From Ornithodoros turicata (lineage: Eukaryota; Arthropoda; Arachnida; Ixodida; Argasidae): a stretch of 64,000 nucleotides of DNA. The notes beneath the pieces were generated by a model that had not been told where the DNA came from, ran no database searches, and was given only the letters and a program-made list of their open reading frames with translations. The stretch spans positions 12,561,187 through 12,625,186 of the forward strand of contig NC_088206.1 in the NCBI RefSeq assembly GCF_037126465.1, in the 5' to 3' direction. The translations under genes and the position numbers were made by a program. Shown piece after piece: positions 56,501-64,000 of this stretch; position 1 is the first letter of the stretch; each line of letters begins with the position of its first letter.

Positions 56501-59500
56501 GCAAAAGGTCACCAGAATGGCCAAACTCTCCTCATAAACGGCTCTGTTACACGTGAGGTTTGCCTGCACGTGCTGCACGTGCCGCAGGATAGGACTGCAG
56601 ATAATTTCGACTACCTTGCGTTCTTTTGACGTACTTCGGAAATCTCCCGACACACGGTACTGGAGGCAATGTTTACCACTCCACTCCACTATACTGTCCT
56701 TGGCCGGGATTGAACCTGCGATCTTGAGCTCAGCAAGCCAACACCATGTCGACTGAGCTACCGAGGCCGGCGTTGTACCTTCCCTAGCCAACTTGAGTCC
56801 TTGCTTTCTCAGTGGAGAGGAGGCTGGTGAAAGGGAGGCTCCCGCTTATATCCAGAAAGGGAGAACCGGCGCACCTGTTCAACGCCGCCCGTACAAATAC
56901 TGCCGTTCTACCCACATGGGTAGAAAATTGTATTTTTTTCTCTGTCTACGTCCCCCATCAATACCCTGTATGTGAAGTACGTAGGTCTAATTCCATATTT
57001 GCTTGCATATGGACACCAAGGGATGTGAGCTTACTTTGAGCCGGTTCCAAAGGACACGGCGATAGGCGGCAGGGCGCTGAAGAAGAACTGAGAGCAGTTG
57101 GAACGCACAAAGACAGCATACACGAAAGGCAGCACAAATATGCCGTGTACAGCGAGCGCCACTCCCAGAGCAGCCCAAAGTGGGTCAAGTTGCCAGACGA
57201 AAGTGGGCTCGGACACGACGTAGCTGGCCACCAAGCAGCACACCCCAATGGGAGAGTACCTGGCAAAAAACACAACAGCGTTCCAATAGTTTCTTTCTTT
57301 TTTTTTTTGCAACAACCCATCACAGCAATATGCTTGAAATCTTTTTTAGATTCACTCTTAGCGCCGCGAAGCAGCTGTGGCTATGAGCGGCGTACGCCCT
57401 TAAAAATGATCGCCTTCGCACATCACGCTCTTGGCAAACATGGTATCGAATTATATCGTTATCTGACCCGATTGGTTGAAAACAGGAGGCGTGTGCCTTT
57501 TTTGTGACACTTATGCTGTTCATGATTGTGAAAAAAAAAGATAAAAAGTGCACACCTCCCTCCCGTTTTCAACAAATCAGGGTAGATAACGATATCATTC
57601 GATATCATTGTTGGCTAGGAGCGTGCTATGCGGTGAAGTTCGTTTCGAAGAGTGTACAGGCGCGGGCAGATGGAGAGAAGACAGCAGGAAGGAGTGGGGG
57701 CAGAGGGGAGGAGTATGTATAATATGCGTCCTGGGCAGACTTCCGGGAGAACTGTGCGGGGAACATTCGCTTGAAATCATGACCCAGCGGCGTTTTCACG
57801 GGAATGAATGCGTCGTTTGAAGTGCATTTCCGTCGATATTTCATTGCCAAGGATACCGTTCCAAATAACATGGCTTGTTTGAAACAGAGAACTATACAAC
57901 GTCCAGAGTTTTTGGGATGGGGATAATCTGTAGCTGGCGAGAAAGTGAGCTTTGAATTCTCTCGAGAAGTAAGCGCTCAGGTAACGGGTAAACACTGTGA
58001 AATATAGTCACGTGAGTTCGCTACACGGCTAAGGCCATGGCTACAGGGAGGGGTGTAGCCAGAAAAATATTTCGGAAGGGGATCTATGGGAACCTTACAT
58101 GAGAGAAAAGGATCTCCCCTTCGCGTCCCTCTTACGAATGTACTACCAAAGGTGCCATTTCGGGAGTGGGGGAAGCTTTCATAAGATATGATAAGATAAA
58201 TTTAATTCATGATACGTTTTCTTTTTTTCATTTCAAGCTTCCTAAGCTGCTGGAAAGGAATCGCGAGTGCATATTTTTACTGAATCTTGCTACGACATTT
58301 TCAATTGGGATTGGATAGTTGTTGGCTTTATAGTCCTCCTTCTAGGTAGTCTTCTTCCTAGGCTTCTTTAAAAAAAATCCGCTCGGTTCCATGCTTACTC
58401 GATGAGAGCGTAAGAGGCGTTCCCAAATCTACTCGACCGGTTAGCCACTCTACGATCACGTGGTACAACCCTGTCACGTGATCTACCCAACTCGCAACTT
58501 TAGGAAAGCACTGGCAAAAGGACGTCCGTCCATTTCTGGACGAGTTTTGTATCCTCTTTCGCGCTACCACAATGACTTCACTTTTTGAGAATACCGGCAG
58601 AGCAGCACTTTAGTGTAGGCGGTCGCCCCTCTCTTAAACAGATCCAACGGTTGCTCACCACATGATGACTTGGGTGACGATCATAACGGCATTACTGAGG
58701 CTGACAAAGAAATTGAGCACGGCATTATGTTGTTCATGAACGACGGAAAGGACTCCTCCAATGAGAATGCAGAAAGTAAGGAGGCCCATTTGATTGGGTC
58801 GAGTGTCCCTCACCACGGAGTAGCTCAATTTATCCACGGCAGAGGAATCTGAAAATAAGAGCAGGAACAAAAAAAAAAAAAATCCACTCTGTGCTGCATA
58901 ATCGACAAGGGTTATAGTAGAAGGCCGCGGTAGGAATGTAAAAATTGCTGAATACTACCGTAAAACATTTCATGTGGACTCACTAGCGAGAATCCGAAGG
59001 TCCACTTCACTGGATAGCTCTATCTTGGTGAAAGTCTGCAGAAGACGAGTGACAGGCTTTTACAAGCGGCATTCTTCTATCAAGAGGATGCTTACGGTGT
59101 AGACGCAGGCTTCCAGGACGTTCGATGGAAATAGGTTCCTGTATGTAGGGAGATGAAATTTATTACTGAAGAGAGTACTGCGGTGAGTAACTATACTCAC
59201 CGCAGTATGTCGAGCGCCTTGTCGACGACCAGAACTGAAGCCGATGTCCTGGGCATTCTGGGAGGAATCTTGATGTCGTGTTCTCCCATGCCGGGTTTCA
59301 GTACGGCGGCCACGGATATCGCGACCATCACAGCCATAACCTGCATAGTTCATATGCAGGGTGTTCCGCGAAATATGAGCTACAGTTTGAAAAAAAGAAA
59401 CAGCTTCATCGCACGCCAAATAGACTGACTGCATAGCGTTACCAGCGGTGTGAGGATACTCAAACTATCTTTTGCTTTGTAATTAAATGAGTGAAATTAA

Positions 59501-62500
59501 TTTGTCAGTTTTTTAATTATAACCCAAGCAGCACAACATATTGGCCCAACGTGATGTACATGTTTGGAGCCGAAAAAAAAAAGATCCGTTAGAGGTACAA
59601 AGTTGCAACCAATGGGTTTCGTGTCGTAACGCCAGCTACAACTTTCTCATTGACATCTTGGCTCTAATTCTTATAATAAAAAAGCTCACAAGTTCATTTC
59701 GCTTAATTACAAAAAATACACCACTGGTAACAATATGCAGTCAGTCTGCTTGATGTGCGGAATCATTTTTCCTAAAACACCTTGTATTTAACGTTTATAT
59801 ACGTGTACGTACGTACGTACAACAATAAGGCGGTAATGTTAGACCTTTTGGGGGACTAGAATGTCACACCCATTAGTCCCCTTTCGCATCAAAAAGTCTA
59901 TGCGAATTTTAGGGATCTTTTGTAGTGTTGGGGGAGGGGTAAATTTTCAAGGCCATGTACTAAAATGGGGAGTAATTGACAATCTAGGGAACCAGTTTAT
60001 TTTTAAATTTTCTTACAGATATCTCCTCCCGCGATGTTAAAAGTCCAGTTTGCCGCTTTAAACGTCCTTCCAAATCGCGAAGGGCCACTGGAAAGGGTTA
60101 ATTACTGACTCCGAAAGAATGTGTCTCTGAACATGTCTTGTTCGTGGACACCGGAAATGCCCAAATTTTGTTAGGTGAACGCCATATAAGTGGCCAAATA
60201 AAGGGTCCGTTTGTAAAACACACACCTGTTAGCTCAGCCTGCTATTGTCCCCGACTCTGATACAACGCGGGCACGCAGATGGTGCACCTCAAACTTCTTT
60301 GAAGCGCGCAACCAATGAGGTCATGGCCTTCCCAAATGGGTGATAAACGTAATGTGTGACAAAATAAAAATGAAAAATCTGCGACGGGTTTCCAACTATA
60401 CAAGTAGTTGAATAGTTGGGAGGCTGTCAGATTTTTACCTGTTGGGGGGAGGTGTGTGAACCAGTTACTCGCTTTCCGAGACCTGCGGACAAAGCGGAGT
60501 CTTTGGTAGCCCGCCGAGCCAACACCACCTAGATTGACAAAGCGTGCTTACCCGTCGCCATGACGTAATAATTACGGGTCAGCCAATGAGGATCGTGTTT
60601 TCAACGGCCGTAGCCAATCATGAACGTGCCACCAGCAGTCGTGGCAAATGGGAAATGGCAAAAGCGGAAAAAGGTCGCAATCTTTCTCAAAACTGATTTT
60701 CTGGAAGCAGTCTCACACTTTTTGTCTAAATATATAGGTCTGCTGGTCCCAGTTGAGCTACAATCATTTGCAGGTTCTTGGATACTCAGAATGGTGAGTC
60801 GCAGTAGCAGACCAATTCTGACTCTTAATCGAAGGAGGGAAAGGAGGCAATGAGCAGGCCTTCTGCGACTAGGTGGCGGCGTTGGCAGAGCGCACACCAC
60901 ATGGCACGCCAGGACCAGCTCACGTTCTAGTCACGTTATTTCAAACGTCCTCTCATCGCAAGGTGCGTACATACTTTGGTGGCCACCCAGAGCAACAAGG
61001 TCCATGCACCAATACGAGCGAGCACTCTGGGCTGGAGGCTGCCCATCGCAGCAATTACGCTGGAGATCATGAAAGGTAAAGAAACGCTAGCCAACATCCG
61101 TAAAAGCAGCTCCCCTGGAAAGGCCAGGTACATGATCTCGCGGCTCTTCCAGACGATGCCGGAAAGGCGCAGGGCATGACCCAGGGCCAAGCCACCTCCG
61201 ATGCCACCAAACAACAGGCCTGCGAGACAGGATTGAGGTGCACAATATAAAATGTCTTTGTATAATCATGTTTAGTTTTTTCGTGTTGAATGTCTTCCTA
61301 GAAGGAAGCCCCTGAAAAAGTTAGCCAGCTGAAGGACTCCAAGCCGCGTCTTCTGGATTCCCGGTCCAGTGTTCTACCGACTGTGCGAAGCTGACCTCCC
61401 CCAAGGACTTCCAAGGGTGCGTCATTTGAAGGGAGAAACCACATCCACTCACTCACTCATTCCACTTTCATTCCTACATGTTTTCTCACTCACACACAGG
61501 TTCATAGGACGGGCAGAGCCGTTTGTAGATACAGTTTGGCCATTCTCTGATCTTTTGCCGCCTTGTGGGTGGAGCCTATTTTGACGTCGGGGTCGTCCTT
61601 GTGCCGTCCAAAAAGCTTTTATCCAAGTGTAATCCGTCCAGAATCCGCTTAACAGTCATCTGGGGCGCACTGGGCGCACCATTGTGACGCTGGCCGCCAC
61701 CTGGTCAGCAGGTGCATTGTCGCGCTCAATGTAATCTACAGAGTTCGCCGCCCACAGCCTTTTCTGATATGGGGGCTTTGTTCCAAAATGAAAGAGTTCA
61801 AGGACGAAGGCCTTTCGAAAGTCGAAGTACGCACGTGTCTTCCTTCCTTCTTCGTAAACCGTAAACAAAGCTCACCATCAAAATGGCGTCGGCAGCTTAG
61901 CTGACGACGGGGCAACAATAGAACCCGGCGAGGGAGGTGGTTCAGATGTGACGTTGCATGACGCGCACGCGCAAGTTAGGCACCTCCTAATGGCCAAACT
62001 CTCTCTATAAACGGCTCGGAGGACGGGGCGACGCAAGCGGCATCTGTTGAACACGATGGAAATCGACGTTTTGAAACTGAAACACAGAAGAAAGGACAAC
62101 ACACAAAGCCTCACTTACACGCCTTACTCCACGCACTCCGCACCCAAAGTCTCACCTCCCACCTCCTATTACTTTTTATGCTACAGAGTTTCAAAAATCT
62201 CCCATTTTTGAGGCCCCCCGCTGACCGTGGCGCCAAACAGTGCCGGGCAGCTCCATGAAGTGGGCGAGAAGTGACGCCTTGACCAGTTGCTCTATGGCTC
62301 TACGTCATAGCTCTTCCGCACATTTCACTTCGCCGCGTCGCGTCCCAGCGCTCGCCGCGTCCCTGTTTACAGGCGTCGTCATGAGGACGGGAACTCCGCA
62401 CTTCCGTGGCACGCTCGGTACTACGTCATACCGAGATCGGGCGAGGAGGAGGCGAGCCAAGAGTGAAAGTATCTTCTCATATTCAAAGCGCCATAACTCC

Positions 62501-64000
62501 GTGGCGCGGGAGCGCAGCGTGATAGGGTTTCGACGGAGATGTTTGGCACCCATAAATCTACATTCCAAACAGGGTTTTGTGTAATATTTGGATTCACAAC
62601 CCCTTCAACAATGAAACAAGGAACAAGAACAAGGAAGAACAATGAAAGGAGGAAGTCACTGAAACCTAACCCTTTCAGTGATTTTCTACTTTCGTCGTCC
62701 TCAGGCAGTTGAGGCTTGTGTGTTGTCCTTTGTTTTCCAGCCTCAGAACATGAATTTCAATCGCCTTGACTGGTTTCCGGAGGGGGGGAAAATTAGTGCT
62801 ATTTTAAAACCTGTAATTCGGGGTCATATCGTGTGCTGCTGACGCATTCGGGAGTTATCGGGCTACTATCTCTCGCCTTCCGTCCAGCAAGCCGCCCGAA
62901 AAGAAAAAGAAAAGAAAGAAAGAAAAACGCTGTGTGTCCTCCTCGTGTTCTTCATGTTAGTGTCGTTTTGCCCCATCATACGTTGAGACGCAATGGCATA
63001 AATTGGCTATCAAGTCTCTCCTGTGTCACGTGACCCTGGAGACACGGCATGATCTCCATACCGGACGTATCGAAAACGCTGCCACGTCGAAGCGGCCGTT
63101 GGTCTGCTCTCCCGCCCTGTTCTGTTCGCGTCATCGAGTGACGTCAACATCTCCCTTTCTCTTACGTGACATCTGAACGAGTTGAGAGATTGTAGAGGGC
63201 GCGTGCAAACCAAGGTGGTGGTGGCGGTGAATGTGCTCACCGTTGCCAGCCTCACATAGGTGTAAGCGTCACGACTGACACCCAGGGCCGACTTCTAAGG
63301 AAACTCTGACGACATATGTCTGAAGGCCTCTGAGGAAAACCCATGAAAAACCCCAGACAGCGCAGCCGGCACCGGGATTCGAACCCGGGGACCTCCCAGT
63401 CTCGACGTGACATAGCCAGCACGCTAACCACTGAGCCGCGCGAGCTGGTATGCTGCTATTCACGTAGGCCTTCATTCACCACCGGCAACACAGTAATTAG
63501 TTTTTCACACAGAAAAGTCCTGCGCAGCTGGCTCGTATTTTCAAACTGGGAAAATGCATTTCCAAAATGCATTTTACAACGAAACAGACGGCAATTTCAA
63601 GTTTTGCTTTCAGCACCATCGGTCGTGTTACGCCTTACCCAGCATGAGATGCTCCGTGAACTTCTTGAGAAACATCTTGCATCTATGGCGATCGGGTGGA
63701 GTCACGTCCATGGTGTCCGCTACCAGGGAAGTTCTCTACACCAGGACAGAAGCTATGAGAACCGCATGGAAATTCAGCTCAAAAAGCCTACCTTTTCCCT
63801 TCTTCTGCCGATGATGCCGAATGGAAAGGTCTTTCGTCGTGCTCCACTAGGCTGTCCTGGAGACTCAGCTGCTGCTTGTGGTTCAACTGGCCCGATTGGA
63901 GATTCCGGTTGTTTGCTCGACGTATTCCTCGGACTACCTTCGTCCACTGGCTTATCCTGCGCGGCCTTCGACGCGTCTCCATCTTCAACCTCCACGTCCG
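53415..64000 (-). CDS. SLC1-family (EAAT-like) transporter gene, 3' eleven exons
   Basis: A spliced minus-strand gene whose exons join in phase: >64000-63792, 63735-63639, 61219-60975, 59340-59201, 59138-59096, 59035-58984, 58848-58659, 57259-57035, 55379-55185, 54773-54639 and 53568-53415 (TAA). That is about 560 residues with the 5' end outside the window; family members are usually about 500-570. Every intron is GT-AG. Family signatures seen: GGIGGGLALGHALR in TM1, FPGELLLRML in TM2, LKPG after TM3, the LFPSNVLEAC segment, MWYSPIGV in TM5, and NNDGS where classical members have NMDGT. SLC1 proteins are trimeric plasma-membrane carriers of glutamate/aspartate or neutral amino acids driven by sodium. 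Here the HP1 serine-rich tip is absent, and in TM8 the usual D..D..R..D residues read H, Y, A and N. Family membership is secure. Substrate, and even transport activity, are doubtful. Introns carry SINEs and MITEs. Confidence 0.9.
53755..53965 (+). repeat. Degenerate tandem repeat (ACTTCCGGTTGTCCAC)
   Basis: At least five imperfect occurrences of ACTTCCGGTTGTCCAC-like units, about 30-60 bp apart, in the last SLC1-like intron. They are followed to about 54340 by T-rich sequence with many TTTAATTACCTT motifs. Confidence 0.65.
54639..54773 (-). CDS. SLC1-like gene, HP2 exon
   Basis: Acceptor TACGCAG|GACGG and donor GCATT|GTGAGT; 135 nt, phases compatible on both sides. It encodes TVSVLGSMTKASVGSDIGSI, aligned with the HP2 gate of EAATs, then FLFVLEAAGMPTMEVQIIYLLHWA entering TM8. 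The small-residue-rich AAGIPQAG tip of classical members is replaced by GSDIGSI. Confidence 0.85.
54984..55034. repeat. Hairpin in an SLC1-like intron
   Basis: GTTCCACTGCACTTAGCAGA(CG) pairs with (CG)TCTGCTTAGTGCAGTGGAAC with one mismatch; loop ACAC. Confidence 0.75.
55185..55379 (-). CDS. SLC1-like gene, HP1-TM7 exon
   Basis: Acceptor TTTCCAG|CTGGAG and donor CTTGG|GTGAGC; 195 nt. It encodes the descending arm of HP1, the EDNAGLEPRLVR linker (compare EENNGVDKRVTR) and TM7 with LLVPIGSLSNNDGS. The sodium-binding NMDGT motif is NNDGS, keeping Asn, Asp and Gly but changing Met and Thr. The CAG|CTGG acceptor is preferred over GAG|GTCG because it has the better pyrimidine tract and restores family spacing. 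Confidence 0.9.
56240..56546. mobile_element. hAT MITE (CAGAGCCG family) in an SLC1-like intron
   Basis: A 307-bp element with inverted termini CAGAGCCGTGTATCAGGAGA... and its inverse ending ...ATAAACGGCTCTG, plus the inner motif GTTTGGCCATT. It is flanked by TTACACGC / TTACACGT, an 8-bp duplication with one mismatch. It contains two TGACGTCA octamers. It has no coding capacity beyond chance. Confidence 0.85.
56680..56778 (-). mobile_element. tRNA-derived SINE head in SLC1-like intron
   Basis: On the minus strand: GGTAGCTCAGTCGACATGGT (A box) and GCAGGTTCAATCCCGGCCAA (B box). The cloverleaf is imperfect and the body continues leftwards towards 56560. Confidence 0.6.
57035..57259 (-). CDS. 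SLC1-like gene, TM5-TM6-HP1 exon
   Basis: Acceptor TTGCCAG|GTACTC and donor TCAAA|GTAAGC; 225 nt. It encodes YSPIGVCCLVASYV (TM5), the TM6 helix ALAVHGIFVLPFVYAVFVR and the start of re-entrant hairpin HP1 ending SFGTGS. Classical members have GTSSSSATLP here with serines contacting substrate; this protein reads GTGSNWRSMPVA across the joint. Confidence 0.92.
57360..57775 (-). mobile_element. SINE (family A), minus strand, split by a MITE
   Basis: The right part matches the body of the 10.5-kb SINE in reverse (CAGATGGAG.GA.GACAGCAGG, GCGTCCTGGGCAGACTT). The left part matches its 3' end (GCCGCGAAGCAGCTGTGGCTATGAGCGGCG, in two rows). The tRNA head is missing. Confidence 0.7.
57397..57653. mobile_element. 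Foldback MITE inserted inside a SINE
   Basis: Two arms of about 120 bp (57397-57520 and 57530-57653) are inverted copies of each other, sharing CATCACGCTC, GATAACGATAT, GTTTTCAACAAATC and TTTTTGTGACA. TA lies next to both outer ends. It splits a SINE whose two parts are at 57360-57396 and 57655-57775. Confidence 0.75.
58659..58848 (-). CDS. SLC1-like gene, TM4c-TM5 exon
   Basis: Acceptor TTTTCAG|ATTCC and donor ATGTG|GTGAGC; 190 nt. It encodes the loop SSAVDKLSYSVVRDTRPNQM, the membrane segment GLLTFCILIGGVL, the family-typical NFFVSLSNAVM helix, and VIMW, which joins YSPIG in the next exon (compare the EAAT MWYSPVGI). Confidence 0.9.
58984..59035 (-). CDS. SLC1-like gene, small loop exon
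   Basis: A 52-nt exon with acceptor CTTCTGCAG|ACTTTC and donor GCTA|GTGAGT. It encodes TFTKIELSSEVDLRILA plus one base. I inferred it because it is the only stretch in the gap that is AG/GT-flanked, open, and converts phase 0 to the phase 1 needed by the next exon. This loop between TM3 and TM4 is variable in the family, so sequence similarity gives little support; phase and splice signals do. Confidence 0.72.
59096..59138 (-). CDS. SLC1-like gene, micro-exon (NLFPSNVLEACVYT)
   Basis: A 43-nt exon with acceptor ACATACAG|GAACC and donor TACACC|GTAAGC. It completes Arg across the joint and encodes NLFPSNVLEACVYT, equivalent to the family's conserved (R)N(M/L)FPPNLVEA segment after TM3. The flanking introns are 62 and 60 nt. 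Confidence 0.88.
59201..59340 (-). CDS. SLC1-like gene, TM3b exon
   Basis: Acceptor TATGCAG|GTTATG and donor CTGCG|GTGAGT; 140 nt, phase 0 to 2. It encodes the second half of TM3 (VMAVMVAISVAAVLKPG) and the extracellular loop to VVDKALDILR. The position equivalent to the third Thr of the EAAT TM3 TTT motif appears to be Lys (ATK|V at the exon joint). A MITE end lies only about 16 nt upstream of the acceptor, and the donor lies in a stem-loop (see findings). Confidence 0.9.
59357..59784. mobile_element. MITE related to the 8.5-kb foldback element, abutting an SLC1-like exon
   Basis: It starts CAGGGTGTTCCGCGAAATAT and ends with an imperfect inverse CTAAAACACCTTG then TA. Inner arms also pair, for example GACTGACTGCATA near 59430 with its inverse near 59740. 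It is 428 bp long. Its left end is 16 nt from the exon starting at 59340. Confidence 0.75.
60365..60555 (-). mobile_element. Possible SINE with degenerate tRNA head
   Basis: On the minus strand GTTGGCTCGGCGGGCTACCA and ACTGGTTCACACACCTC resemble A and B boxes, followed by a GC-poor body ending in T-rich sequence. Degenerate, so moderate confidence only. Confidence 0.35.
60975..61219 (-). CDS. SLC1-like gene, TM1-TM3a exon
   Basis: Acceptor CTCGCAG|GCCTG and donor CCAAA|GTATGT; 245 nt ending in phase 0. It encodes the glycine-rich TM1 (GGIGGGLALGHALR), the loop WKSREIMYL, the strongly conserved FPGELLLRML and SLPFMISSVIAAMGSL of TM2, then the first part of TM3 up to LLLWVATK. This is the best exon for recognising the family. 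Confidence 0.93.
61315..61405 (-). mobile_element. SINE (family B) tRNA-like head, minus strand
   Basis: On the minus strand: CAGTCGGTAGAACACTGGAC and CCAGAAGACGCGGCTTGGAG then TCCTTCAGCTGGCTAAC. The same head appears in the 17.5-kb palindrome. It lies in an SLC1-like intron. Confidence 0.6.
61514..62019. mobile_element. hAT MITE (CAGAGCCG family), second copy in an SLC1-like intron
   Basis: A 506-bp relative of the 56.2-kb element with the same GTTTGGCCATT / AATGGCCAAAC inverted arms. Its target duplication AGGACGGG is perfect (61506-61513 and 62020-62027). The distal terminus reads CGGCTCGG instead of CGGCTCTG. Confidence 0.85.
62640..62765 (+). mobile_element. SINE (family B), 3' portion
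   Basis: It contains AGTCACTGAAACCTAACCCT, CAGTTGAGGCTTGTGTGTTG and TTTTCCAGCCTCAGAACATG, the same block order as other family B copies. A further inverted piece lies at about 62060-62120. Confidence 0.6.
63235..63449 (-). mobile_element. tRNA-derived SINE (family A relative), minus strand, in SLC1-like intron
   Basis: On the minus strand: GGCTCAGTGGTTAGCGTGCT (A-box region), CGGGTTCGAATCCCGGTGCC (B box), then GCTGTCTGGGGTTTTTCATG, paralleling the 10.5-kb SINE body. The 3' part diverges. It sits in the 2.4-kb intron between the exons at 63639 and 61219. Confidence 0.82.
63639..63735 (-). CDS. SLC1-like gene, exon leading into TM1
   Basis: Acceptor TGTAG|AGAACT and donor CTGG|GTAAGG; 97 nt, phase 0 to phase 1. 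It encodes the juxtamembrane basic stretch (CKMFLKKF) and the start of TM1. The upstream intron is only 56 nt. The first G of the split Gly codon joins GC of the next exon to give GLLFGGIGGG across TM1. Confidence 0.8.
63792..64000 (-). CDS. SLC1-like gene, cytoplasmic N-terminal exon (open at window edge)
   Basis: Open from the window edge to the donor AAAG|GTAGGC at 63792/63791, ending in phase 0. It encodes at least 69 hydrophilic residues rich in E, D, P, S and Q, with a basic end (GRRREK). This is typical of the poorly conserved intracellular N-terminus before TM1. An in-frame stop follows in the intron, so splicing is required. The upstream exon boundary or start codon is outside the window. 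This exon alone would not identify the family; the join to the next exon does. Confidence 0.75.

Noticed and set aside
63360..63449. tRNA gene on the minus strand
   Set aside because: Same reasoning: the head continues into the family A SINE body.

Overview
This is an intergenic- and intron-rich piece of an arthropod nuclear genome, most likely a chelicerate and probably an ixodid tick. The basis is spliced genes with GT-AG introns, several tRNA-derived SINE families, many miniature inverted-repeat DNA elements (MITEs), and one long non-LTR retrotransposon. The species assignment is inference from repeat style and cannot be proved from the window. There are no operons, rRNA genes or CRISPR arrays, and every tRNA-like box I found belongs to a SINE head rather than a clean tRNA gene.

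Two protein-coding loci are well supported. (1) Positions 53415 to the right edge, minus strand: the 3' eleven exons of an SLC1 (excitatory amino-acid / dicarboxylate transporter) family gene. All introns are GT-AG and the reading phases agree from the window edge to a TAA stop. The fold signatures are retained, but the residues that bind substrate and sodium in classical members are largely replaced, so this looks like a divergent, possibly non-transporting paralogue. (2) Positions about 44022-48378, minus strand: a nearly complete CR1/L2-type LINE. ORF1 carries a perfect 2A ribosome-skipping motif ahead of a coiled coil and an L1-ORF1p-like RNA-binding domain. A single in-frame UAG separates ORF1 from ORF2. 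That UAG is followed by a hexamer fitting the CARYYA leaky-stop context, and ORF2 has no early AUG. The element may therefore make three products from one reading frame. A one-base indel breaks ORF2 near its 3' end.

The remainder is mostly mobile-element debris. 0-3.5 kb: no gene seen. 3.5-4.3 kb: a cluster of inverted MITE copies. 4.8-5.7 kb: a hAT-type element with a perfect 8-bp target duplication. 6.1-6.7 kb: an LTR/TRIM-like pair of direct repeats with a polypurine tract. 8.5-9.2 kb: a long-TIR foldback element. 10.5-10.8 kb: a complete SINE with an 11-bp target duplication. 17.4-17.7 kb: two SINE heads joined head to head. 18.7-19.05 kb: a SINE inside a MITE. 23.1, 27.3 and 32.8-33.6 kb: mariner/pogo-like MITEs. 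28.0-30.6 kb: a few gene-like but unrecognised ORFs and a LINE ORF2 C-terminal fragment. 38.9-39.4 kb: another MITE. 41.1-42.0 kb: a second hAT element with a perfect 8-bp duplication. 50.8-51.8 kb: nested palindromes. 53.4-64 kb: the SLC1-like gene, with hAT MITEs, SINEs and a MITE that directly abuts a splice acceptor in its introns.
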